Of a DNA stretch of 35,139 bases, positions 17,960 through 25,284 are shown piece by piece; the stretch's first letter is position 1; every line of letters begins with the position of its first letter. The notes under the pieces were generated by a model. That model was given only the letters and a program-made list of their open reading frames with translations, did not search any database and had not been told where the DNA came from. Source of the stretch: an uncultured Bacilli bacterium (GTDB lineage: Bacteria > Bacillota_I > Bacilli_A > RF39 > UBA660); contig CANQFD010000008.1 in the NCBI GenBank assembly GCA_947598325.1, forward strand, positions 1 to 35,139, read 5' to 3'. A program made the translations under genes and the position numbers.

Positions 17960-19465
17960 ATGAAAATAGAAGTATTGGGCTCATTAGAAGAAAAAAAGTT
18001 AAAAAAATTAATTGAAGAAAATGGTTTATTGGCAAATGATGAAGAAAATTTTAAAAATAGATTACAAGAAATTGAAAGTGAAAGAAGGGCACAAATAGTT
18101 TCGACAGCAGCTTCTTTATCAAGATTTAAAGGAACAGTATTTGAAATATTAGAAAAAAGGGAAAATAAAACTTTCAATCAAAATGTTAATATGATAAAGT
18201 CTGTTATAGGTATGGGACATGATTCAATTGCAGATCATGACTATTTAGTATTTGCTATTCAAGATGTAACTCCAGTAATTGAGCAAACAATAATAGCTGA
18301 GAGATTCTCGTCTTTTACAATTAAATCAAGAAGAGAGGTAGATTTTTCTACAGTTGGATATTACACACCAGATTTTCATGATATGTATGGTAATGTTTTA
18401 GAAAATAATAAAGATATAAAAGAAGAATATAATGAGTATATGAAATCATTATTTAATTCATATTCAGAATTAGTTAATTTAGGCATACCTATGGAAGATT
18501 CTAGATTCGTATTGCCGTATTGTTATTATTCTAATATAGTTATGGGTGTTGATGCACATACGCTAAAAGATATGATTATAAAATATACCAAAACCAAATT
18601 ATCAAATATACAAGAAATAAAGGAATTTGGTCAATATTTATATGATATTGCAATGAAAATATGTCCATATATAATTTCTGAGATAGATAAAGAAGAATAT
18701 CAAAAACATGATAAAATTTTTGAATTACTAGATGAAAACTTAAATCAAAAAATAGGGAACTCAGTTAATCATTATGAAATTTTAGATAGTTCTAGATTAA
18801 TGAATTATACTGAAAATATTGATGATACAATTATAATTAGTTCGATAATGAGAAGATATCAATTTAATTACGATAGAGCAAAGAAAATTATTGAAGCAAT
18901 GGATAAAGAAACAAAAATAAGTATAATTAGAAAAATTGCATTTGAGTCAGATCAATTAGAACTTACTCAAGTTAATTTTGAGTTTCAAATACCTTTATCA
19001 TTTGCAGTACTTACTCATTTGACAAGACATAGAACTCATCATATAATGGTTCCAGATTTTGTACCAAATGTTGATTTGTCTAAATATAAAATACCACCAA
19101 CAGTAAAAAATATTTGTGAAGATAAATTTAAAGGAATATTTGAAAAAAATATAAAAATGTATAATCATTTTAAGTATGATTATGGTATTTGTGAAGAAGA
19201 TCTAGTTTATTTTACTTTATCAGGTAATATGGTTAATGTTTTAACTAATATGGACGGGAAAACATTAAAACATATAATAGGTCTAAGAGAATGTAATAAA
19301 GCTCAATGGGAGACAAGAAAAATGGCATACGACATGCATAAAGAGATAGATAAAATTCCTAATGCAGAAATATATTCAAGTATTTTGGGTGCAACATGTA
19401 CTACTCAGGGATATTGTAAAGAGGGGAAGGAATCTTGTGGTAAAATAAAATCACTTAAAAAATAG
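17960..19465 (+). CDS. Tandem ThyX-like (FAD-dependent thymidylate synthase family) protein
   Basis: A 501-residue protein with two ThyX-like domains in one chain. Standard ThyX is about 220-250 residues and acts as a homotetramer, methylating dUMP with methylene-THF, FAD and NADPH. Domain 1 (about 40-245) has GHDSIADHDYLVFAI and ERFSSFTIKSRR (114-125), which keeps the Ser-x4-Ser-x-Arg half of the ThyX motif, and SRFVLP. Domain 2 (about 295-470) has TRHRTHHIM (Arg356-His357-Arg358), which keeps the RHR half, and GLRECNKAQWE with Arg443. A Cys-rich tail (CTTQGYCKEGKESC) ends the protein. Whether it makes dTMP is untested. It is monocistronic with its own promoter and terminator. Confidence 0.85.
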   Translation: MKIEVLGSLEEKKLKKLIEENGLLANDEENFKNRLQEIESERRAQIVSTAASLSRFKGTVFEILEKRENKTFNQNVNMIKSVIGMGHDSIADHDYLVFAIQDVTPVIEQTIIAERFSSFTIKSRREVDFSTVGYYTPDFHDMYGNVLENNKDIKEEYNEYMKSLFNSYSELVNLGIPMEDSRFVLPYCYYSNIVMGVDAHTLKDMIIKYTKTKLSNIQEIKEFGQYLYDIAMKICPYIISEIDKEEYQKHDKIFELLDENLNQKIGNSVNHYEILDSSRLMNYTENIDDTIIISSIMRRYQFNYDRAKKIIEAMDKETKISIIRKIAFESDQLELTQVNFEFQIPLSFAVLTHLTRHRTHHIMVPDFVPNVDLSKYKIPPTVKNICEDKFKGIFEKNIKMYNHFKYDYGICEEDLVYFTLSGNMVNVLTNMDGKTLKHIIGLRECNKAQWETRKMAYDMHKEIDKIPNAEIYSSILGATCTTQGYCKEGKESCGKIKSLKK

Positions 19466-19487
19466 AATAATTATTATTCTATTTTTT
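19457..19487 (+). terminator. Terminator spanning the ThyX-like stop codon
   Basis: Stem AAAAAATAGAATAA / TTATTCTATTTTTT around a 3-base loop. The TAG stop lies in the left arm. Confidence 0.85.
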
Positions 19488-19532
19488 AATTTTATTCATA
19501 TATTTAAGTGTAATATTAAGGAGGCAAGAAAT

Positions 19533-19793
19533 ATGGAAACAATCAAAGTTTCATCAAAATCAAATCCAAATTCAGTAGCAGGAGCACTTGCTAATGTATT
19601 TAGAGAAAAATCATCGGTAGAAATGCAGGCTATTGGAGCAGGTGCTTTAAATCAAGCTATTAAGGCAATTGCAATAGCAAGAGGTTTTGTTGCACCCTCT
19701 GGAAAGAATTTAGTATGCATTCCAGCATTTACTGATATACTAATAGATTCAGAAGAAAGAACAGCAATAAAACTAATCGTAGAAGCAAGATAA
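19533..19793 (+). CDS. spoVS: Stage V sporulation protein S
   Basis: An 86-residue SpoVS, nearly textbook: ETIKVSSKSNPNSVAGALAN at the start, then GAGALNQAIKAIAIARG and the end TAIKLIVEAR. It is a small Alba-like fold protein that in Bacillus subtilis is required for coat assembly and core dehydration at stage V; it also occurs in some non-sporulating bacteria. AAGGAGG precedes the ATG. It is monocistronic with a tight terminator overlapping its end. Confidence 0.97.
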   Translation: METIKVSSKSNPNSVAGALANVFREKSSVEMQAIGAGALNQAIKAIAIARGFVAPSGKNLVCIPAFTDILIDSEERTAIKLIVEAR

Positions 19794-19806
19794 GCTTCTT
19801 TTTTTC
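19781..19806 (+). terminator. Terminator spanning the spoVS stop codon
   Basis: Stem AGAAGC / GCTTCT with loop AAGATAA that includes the stop codon, followed by a T-run. Confidence 0.85.
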
Positions 19807-19812
19807 TTTTTT

Positions 19813-19840
19813 TTGACAATCTTTATTAAATATATATAAT
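19813..19840 (+). promoter_or_regulatory. Sigma-A promoter TTGACA-N16-TATAAT
   Basis: Consensus -35 (19813-19818) and consensus -10 (19835-19840), 23 bases ahead of the Fic gene. Confidence 0.75.
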
Positions 19841-19862
19841 ATATTTCAAAGAAGGTGCTATT

Positions 19863-20636
19863 ATGTTTGCAGAATTTTTAACACAAAATGATTTTTATGA
19901 AGAATATATTAAGTTATTTTCTACAAGATTTACAATGGGAAGTTTAAGAGTTGAGGATAGTAAAACTGATTTAACATCTAATAAAAGAGCAATTGAAATA
20001 TATAATAACATGAAGGCTTTTATGGAATTAATAAAGAAAAATTCTGACAAATTAACTCCATATGATGTAATTGATACTGCTGAAATAGTTAACAAAAATT
20101 TAAATTATCTTGATAGAGGTTTCAGAAAGGTTGGGGTAGAAGTAAGGGGAGCTTCATTTTTCCCAGTTAGAGCACAAGACGTATTTCCTGAAATGTATAA
20201 TTTGTTTGATTGTTATTATAATGTATGGAATATATTACCTGTATATGAAAGAGAAGCAAGATTTCATATTAGATATATTAGAATTCATCCTTTTGAAGAT
20301 GGTAATGGAAGAACTGGTAGAATACTAACTAATTATAATTTATGTAATCAGAATAAGGCACCTATAATTATAAGTAGCAGAGAAAGAAAAAAATATTTTA
20401 GTTTTATTAATAAAAATGATGCAGATTCATTAGCCCTTTTCTTTGAAAAAAAGTCAAAAGAGGAATTAGAAGTTATGCTTGATTTATATAAAACAATATG
20501 TGGAGATACTATTGTTAATAATGATAATAATATTTTAAATAAAAATGCTAATATTGTTAGCTTATCAGAACAGATAAAAAATGAAAATAAAGAGTCAAAT
20601 GATTTAAGTTATAATTATATTAATAAATTAAAATAA
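19863..20636 (+). CDS. Fic-domain AMP-transferase-like protein
   Basis: A 257-residue Fic protein. The catalytic motif IHPFEDGNGRTGR is complete (His142, then Gly-Asn-Gly-Arg-x-x-Arg), so it should bind ATP and transfer AMP, or another group, to a protein hydroxyl. An N-terminal segment GSLRVEDSKTDLT resembles the inhibitory alpha-helix motif S/T-x3-E-G/N with Ser27 and Glu31, but with Asp where Gly/Asn is usual. The last 50 residues are Asn-rich and probably disordered. No separate antitoxin gene lies beside it, consistent with self-inhibition. GAAGGTG precedes the start, under a consensus promoter. Confidence 0.9.
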   Translation: MFAEFLTQNDFYEEYIKLFSTRFTMGSLRVEDSKTDLTSNKRAIEIYNNMKAFMELIKKNSDKLTPYDVIDTAEIVNKNLNYLDRGFRKVGVEVRGASFFPVRAQDVFPEMYNLFDCYYNVWNILPVYEREARFHIRYIRIHPFEDGNGRTGRILTNYNLCNQNKAPIIISSRERKKYFSFINKNDADSLALFFEKKSKEELEVMLDLYKTICGDTIVNNDNNILNKNANIVSLSEQIKNENKESNDLSYNYINKLK

Positions 20637-20682
20637 AAAATTATATTTATAGAGTATAATATAAATAGTTAGAAGGTGTCTA

Positions 20683-22233
20683 ATGAATAATATAAATTTT
20701 GTTGCAAAAAAACTTAATTTATCTGATATCGATTGCTATGGAAAGTATATGGCAAAAATTAATTATGATTATGAAAAAAGCAATAACGAAGATGGTAAAT
20801 TGATTTTAGTTACATCTATAAATCCAACACCATATGGTGAAGGTAAAACAACTCTATCAATAGGATTGAACGATTCATTTAATAAGCTAAATAAAAAAAG
20901 TGTAGCAGTTTTAAGAGAGCCATCATTAGGCCCAGTATTTGGAAGAAAAGGTGGTGCGATAGGTGGTGGAAGAGCTAGAATTGAACCAAGTTTAGATATT
21001 AATTTACATTTTACAGGAGATTTTCATGCAATAACAAGTGCTAATAATTTACTTTCTTCTGTAATTGATAATCACATTTTTCAAGGTAACGAATTAAATA
21101 TAAATAAAGTAGTTTTTAAAAGATGTATGGATATAAATGATAGAGAATTAAGACATATATCATTAAAAAATAGAGATGAATCTTTTGTAATAACTCCTGC
21201 AAGTGAAATTATGGCAATTTTATGCCTATCAAAAAATATAAATGATCTAAAAAGAAGAATAGGTAATATTTTAATAGGATATACATTTGATAATAAGGAA
21301 ATATATGCAAAGGATTTAAAAGTGGTTGATGCACTTACAATTTTATTAAAGGATGCAATAAAACCAAATTTAGTTCAAACCTTATATGGTAATCCAGTAA
21401 TAGTTCACGGGGGTCCATTTGCAAATATAGCACATGGTTGTAATAGTTTAATAGCTACTAAAACAGCACTTAAAATTTGTGATTATACAATTACGGAGGC
21501 AGGTTTTGGAAGTGATATGGGTGCTATTAAATTTTTTGATATAAAATCAAGAAAAGGGAATATATATCCAGATGCAGTTGTAATCAATTGTACAATTAAA
21601 GCATTAAAATATAATGGATATGATAATTTGGATAGTGGCTTAGATAACTTAAAATTTCATATAGAAAATATGAAGAAATTTAATGATAATATTGTTGTTG
21701 CATTAAATAAATTTGATAATGATAAGATAGATGAAATAAATAAAGTAGAAGAACTGTGTAAAAAATATAATGTAGATTTCTCTATATGTTATATGTATCA
21801 AAATGGAGAAGATGGATGTATAGATTTAGCTGAAAAATTAGTTAGAATTTGTGAGAAGAAAACTAAACATTATTGCATATATAATGATAATGATTTAATA
21901 ATAGATAAAATAAAAAAAGTGTGTAATTTATTTGGATGTAAAAAAGTAATTATAAATGATGAAATAAAAAATAAAATAGAAAATTTACAAAATAGTAAAT
22001 TTTCTAAATTTCCAGTATGTATAGCAAAAACTCCAGTTTCAATATCAGATGATAAAAATAAATTAGGATATCCAAAAAACTTTGATATGACAGTAACAGA
22101 TATTTCTTGCTTTAGTGGGGCAGAATTTATAGTTGTTTATATGGGTAACATATTAACTATGCCAGGACTTGGAAAAACATCTAATTATTTAAATATGAAA
22201 ATAATTGATGGAAAAATATTAGGAGTTGATTAA
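20683..22233 (+). CDS. fhs: Formate-tetrahydrofolate ligase
   Basis: A 516-residue enzyme that makes 10-formyl-THF from formate, THF and ATP. The P-loop is TPYGEGKTTLSIGL (about residues 49-62). The family signature follows as LREPSLGPVFGRKGGAIGGG and DINLHFTGDFHAITSANNLL, with GFGSDMGAIKFFDIKSR further on. Family members are usually about 556 residues, so this one is short by some 40. The usual Cys/Met in PCFGMKGG are Val/Arg here. Formyl-THF would feed purine and initiator-tRNA formylation. A -10 TATAAT sits at 20655-20660. It converges on the next gene. Confidence 0.93.
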   Translation: MNNINFVAKKLNLSDIDCYGKYMAKINYDYEKSNNEDGKLILVTSINPTPYGEGKTTLSIGLNDSFNKLNKKSVAVLREPSLGPVFGRKGGAIGGGRARIEPSLDINLHFTGDFHAITSANNLLSSVIDNHIFQGNELNINKVVFKRCMDINDRELRHISLKNRDESFVITPASEIMAILCLSKNINDLKRRIGNILIGYTFDNKEIYAKDLKVVDALTILLKDAIKPNLVQTLYGNPVIVHGGPFANIAHGCNSLIATKTALKICDYTITEAGFGSDMGAIKFFDIKSRKGNIYPDAVVINCTIKALKYNGYDNLDSGLDNLKFHIENMKKFNDNIVVALNKFDNDKIDEINKVEELCKKYNVDFSICYMYQNGEDGCIDLAEKLVRICEKKTKHYCIYNDNDLIIDKIKKVCNLFGCKKVIINDEIKNKIENLQNSKFSKFPVCIAKTPVSISDDKNKLGYPKNFDMTVTDISCFSGAEFIVVYMGNILTMPGLGKTSNYLNMKIIDGKILGVD

Positions 22234-22235
22234 GT

Positions 22236-23690
22236 TTATTTGTTTTTAATTTTAATTAAAAATGGAGAATTAATATTATCAGTATTATGATATTCTTTAT
22301 ATAAAATGCCATTTTTATTTAAATAATTTATTATGACTTTAAATTCTTTTTTTCCTTCCTTATGAGGATAAAATACAATTAATATTATTCCTTTATTATT
22401 AAGCATATTAAATGCTTTTTTTAATGCATTTAAAGTACTTATATGATTTGTTGTAATACTTTTATCACCATTAGGTAAATATCCTAAATTAAATAATATT
22501 AAGCTTATTTTATTTTTATAATCACTCAAAACTATATCTATATTTTCATGACTTTCATTAAATAGACTATAGTTTGTTATATTATTTTCTTCTAAAAGTT
22601 TTTTTGTATTATATATAGCTCTTTGTTGTATATCAAAACCAAATACATGACCTTTATTAACTAAATTACATAAAAATAGAGTATCATTACCATTGCCAAC
22701 TGTCATATCAACTACCAAATCATTAGGCTTTAGAGTATTTTCTTCTATTTGCCTAACTCTATTTAATATACTTCTATTAAATCCTTGATATGTATTTCTT
22801 CTTGCAAGTTCTTTATCTATTTCGTTTAATACACCAAATTTTTTAGTAAGCCACTTTGGTTCAATTAATTCATTTTTATCAGGATCACCAGTTATTCTAT
22901 TTATAACTATATTTTCATTTAAATATTCAATTTGATCACAAACAATATCAACATATTCCTCTTTAGTTAGTACATGAAAATTTTCATTTAAATAAAGTTT
23001 TAATAAGTTAGTATTTTTTAAAATATGAAGCATATGTATCTTTATACCTAATATTTTTTTATTTGATAAATATTTTACTGTTTCAATCATCATTTCCTTA
23101 GTTTCATAAGGTAATCCATTTATAATATGTACAACTACATCTATATTTTTATTATTTAATTTATTTAAACAATCTTCAAATTCTCTTAAAGTACTACCAC
23201 GGTTAATAAGTTTACTAGTTTTATCATGTATAGTTTGAAGCCCAAGTTCTATAACTAAATCAGTTTTCTCATTAAGTTTAGCTAGATATTCTAATACCTC
23301 ATCACTAATTGAATCCGCTCTAGTTGCGATGTTAAGTCCAATAACATTATCTTGTTTTAATATTAATTCATATTTTTCCTTTAACTCAGAAAGTGGGGCA
23401 TATGTATTAGTATTTGCTTGAAAGTAACCTATGTATTTTGCTTTAGGCCATTTTTTATGTAACTTTTCTTTTACTTCATTAAATTGTGTTAATAGATCAG
23501 TATTTTCTTTATAATAATCCCCAGAACCATGCAGGCAATATATACAACCACCATAACCCTTAGAGCCATCTATATTTGGACATGAAAAATTAGCATTTAA
23601 ACTTACTTTAAATACCTTACATCCATATTTTTTATTATAATAATAGTTAAGTGTATGATATCTTTTATTATCTAGTGTATATTTAAACAT
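22236..23690 (-). CDS. Radical SAM (YtqA/MnmL-like) fused to methyltransferase (YtqB/MnmM-like)
   Basis: A 484-residue two-domain protein. The start at 23690 follows GGTGA; a GTG at 23702 is rejected. The N-terminal 300 residues are a TIGR01212-type radical SAM enzyme: CPNIDGSKGYGGCIYC with Cys37, Cys49 and Cys52 for the [4Fe-4S] cluster, then LGLQT and HIINGLPYET. The C-terminal 180 residues are a class I methyltransferase with VVDMTVGNGNDTLFL (about 325-339) and NLGYLPNGDK (about 401-410), the hallmark of YtqB. In B. subtilis ytqA and ytqB are separate neighbours; YtqB/MnmM methylates nm5(s2)U at the tRNA wobble position and YtqA is tied to the same pathway. Translation here yields both from one chain. 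TATAAT on the minus strand at 23707-23712 is a likely -10. Confidence 0.92.
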   Translation of the reverse strand: MFKYTLDNKRYHTLNYYYNKKYGCKVFKVSLNANFSCPNIDGSKGYGGCIYCLHGSGDYYKENTDLLTQFNEVKEKLHKKWPKAKYIGYFQANTNTYAPLSELKEKYELILKQDNVIGLNIATRADSISDEVLEYLAKLNEKTDLVIELGLQTIHDKTSKLINRGSTLREFEDCLNKLNNKNIDVVVHIINGLPYETKEMMIETVKYLSNKKILGIKIHMLHILKNTNLLKLYLNENFHVLTKEEYVDIVCDQIEYLNENIVINRITGDPDKNELIEPKWLTKKFGVLNEIDKELARRNTYQGFNRSILNRVRQIEENTLKPNDLVVDMTVGNGNDTLFLCNLVNKGHVFGFDIQQRAIYNTKKLLEENNITNYSLFNESHENIDIVLSDYKNKISLILFNLGYLPNGDKSITTNHISTLNALKKAFNMLNNKGIILIVFYPHKEGKKEFKVIINYLNKNGILYKEYHNTDNINSPFLIKIKNK

Positions 23691-23780
23691 AAACTTCACC
23701 AAGTGTATTATATCAAATTATTTACAAAAAATCCTTTTTTATATAAAATATTATTGTGAGATAAAAAAGAGGTGATATGT

Positions 23781-24431
23781 ATGCCTAGTCATAAAATTCA
23801 TATTAAAATAGCACAAGATATAGGACAAAAATTAGATGTTAATATAGATTCTTTTATTTTAGGAGCAGTACTTCCAGATTTAACAAATAAAATCCCACAT
23901 TATATTGCTCATTTTAAAACTGATCCTAATAACCATATATTTTATAATAAAGATATGTTCATAAATAAATATTTAACTAAAAATAAAAATCCTTTTCTAT
24001 TAGGATATTTAACTCATATACTTACTGATGAATACTATAATAATTATGTCAAAAAAAACTATTATGTTTTTAAAGATGGTAAACTATGTGGAATAACTAA
24101 ATTAGATGGACAAATAGTATATTCTACTCCAAAAGAAGCATGTGATATAAAGCAAAAAGAGTTTATAAAATATGATAAATATTTACTTAATAATTATAAA
24201 TTTCCTCCACTTAAAGATTATAACGTATTAGATAATATTCCAATAATAGAAGAATGTGATTATGATAAGAAATATTTAAAGAAATATATAGATAATTATA
24301 ATAATGAGATAAAATATAAAAAAGAAAATGAAAAGTTAAATTTTGATATTATATCTAAAGATATTTTAGATAAATTATATAATGACTGTATAAACTATAT
24401 AATTAATTATATGAAAAATTTAGGTGTGTAA
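23781..24431 (+). CDS. Zinc-dependent phospholipase C-like protein
   Basis: A 216-residue protein of the zinc-dependent phospholipase C superfamily common in Bacillota. Visible metal-site features are PSHKIHIKIAQ near the start, GAVLPDLTNKIPHY, and GYLTHILTDEYYN. There is no signal peptide, so it should stay in the cytoplasm, unlike secreted phospholipase C; the real substrate is unknown. The start at 23781 has AGAGGTGAT upstream, and the in-frame GTG at 23772 is inside that site. Divergent from the radical SAM gene. Confidence 0.8.
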   Translation: MPSHKIHIKIAQDIGQKLDVNIDSFILGAVLPDLTNKIPHYIAHFKTDPNNHIFYNKDMFINKYLTKNKNPFLLGYLTHILTDEYYNNYVKKNYYVFKDGKLCGITKLDGQIVYSTPKEACDIKQKEFIKYDKYLLNNYKFPPLKDYNVLDNIPIIEECDYDKKYLKKYIDNYNNEIKYKKENEKLNFDIISKDILDKLYNDCINYIINYMKNLGV

Positions 24432-24442
24432 AATATATTTTT

Positions 24443-24607
24443 ATGAAGATAATTAATATCTATATTGTTAGTTTATTAGTATATGAAGATGAAGCAGAAG
24501 TAGCAAGAAAAGTAGGTGCTAATTTAACAGATGTAGAAATAATTGATTATAAAAAAATAGAAGATGGAATAACAAAAGCATTTGAAAAACAATTAATATT
24601 AAAATAA
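24443..24607 (+). CDS. Small open frame, possibly a gene remnant
   Basis: A 54-residue frame. The first part is hydrophobic (INIYIVSLLVY), then it turns into a charged, well-ordered looking segment EVARKVGANLTDVEIIDY and KKIEDGITKAF. It ends just before a good terminator (24613), which supports a real transcript end. The only ribosome-binding-like site, AGGTGTG, lies too far upstream. It reads like the C-terminal end of a larger protein, so a decayed or truncated gene is as likely as a small functional one. The family is not recognised. Confidence 0.35.
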   Translation: MKIINIYIVSLLVYEDEAEVARKVGANLTDVEIIDYKKIEDGITKAFEKQLILK

Positions 24608-24612
24608 TAATT

Positions 24613-24634
24613 GACCTAGATATAGGTCTTTTTA
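24613..24634 (+). terminator. Intrinsic terminator
   Basis: Stem GACCTA-GATA-TAGGTC followed by TTTTTAT. It closes the unit ahead of the leucine T-box promoter. Confidence 0.8.
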
Positions 24635-24680
24635 TATTTTTAACTATATTTTATGGAATAATAAATTTTAATTAATATAC

Positions 24681-24709
24681 TTGAAAAAATTATAGAAATA
24701 TATTATACT
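24681..24709 (+). promoter_or_regulatory. Promoter of the leuS T-box transcript
   Basis: TTGAAA (24681-24686) and TATACT (24704-24709) with 17-base spacing, placing the start of transcription at about 24716, just ahead of T-box stem I. Confidence 0.7.
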
Positions 24710-24715
24710 TGTATC

Positions 24716-24912
24716 ATTAAGTGATGAAGAAAAGTAGTAATAAATAATTTTATTTAAAGAGAGTTAATAATTGGTGAAAATTAACATTAAAATGTTTATG
24801 AACTTGTTTTGGAGCTTAAACGTTATTTCGCGTTAAGAAAAAGAGTGCATATATTCTATGAAGTAGGGTGGTACCGCGCCTAAGCGTCCTTACATCATGG
24901 GATTTTTATTTT
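24716..24912 (+). promoter_or_regulatory. T-box riboswitch, leucine specifier UUG
   Basis: A complete tRNA-sensing leader. Stem I has GATGAAGAAAAGTAGTAA, the AGAGAG and GGTG apical elements, and a specifier loop GAAC-TTG-TTTTGGAG; the specifier TTG at 24804-24806 codes for Leu. The T-box sequence AGGGTGGTACCGCG lies at 24865-24878. The terminator is a long stem between 24856-24868 and 24887-24900, with one mismatch, followed by GATTTTTATTTTT. Uncharged tRNA-Leu should stabilise the antiterminator and allow transcription of the 118-residue membrane protein gene and leuS. The UGGU of the T-box matches a tRNA ending in ACCA, which fits tRNA-Leu at 33397. Confidence 0.93.
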
Positions 24913-24925
24913 TATGAGGTGATTT

Positions 24926-25282
24926 ATGAACAGAGAGACTATATTATTATTTATTATATTTTTTGTTATTATATATATTATATATTATTTCTTATATGTT
25001 AGAAAACAAATAAAATATGATAAAAAGAAGCTACCAAGTGATTTAAGAATACTTGAAGTATATTACAAAGTAAATGTAAAAAAAATAGGTTATAAAAGAG
25101 TACTTAAAATATTAAATTTTGTAAATTCTTTAATGCTTACAACAATTATGATGATGATCATAAATTTAGATAGATTTATATATAAATTTTTGCTGGCTTT
25201 AGTTCTTATGATCCCATTTATTTGGGTAACATATTATTTTTTAGCAAAATATCTTAAATATTTAGAAAGGAAGAGTGAATAG
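24926..25282 (+). CDS. Small membrane protein in the leuS operon
   Basis: A 118-residue protein. One N-terminal helix (LLFIIFFVIIYIIYYFL), a basic cytosolic loop (about residues 26-62 with KKLPSDLRILEVYYKVNVKK), then two more hydrophobic helices and a charged end. The function is not recognised. It is the first gene after the leucine T-box and ends two bases before leuS, so its expression must follow leucyl-tRNA charging. AGGTGAT precedes the ATG. Confidence 0.75.
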   Translation: MNRETILLFIIFFVIIYIIYYFLYVRKQIKYDKKKLPSDLRILEVYYKVNVKKIGYKRVLKILNFVNSLMLTTIMMMIINLDRFIYKFLLALVLMIPFIWVTYYFLAKYLKYLERKSE

Positions 25283-25284
25283 AT

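Noticed and set aside
22243-22262. AT-only hairpin between fhs and the radical SAM gene as a terminator
   Set aside because: It lies inside the radical SAM coding end, has only A-T pairs and a two-base loop, so support is too weak.
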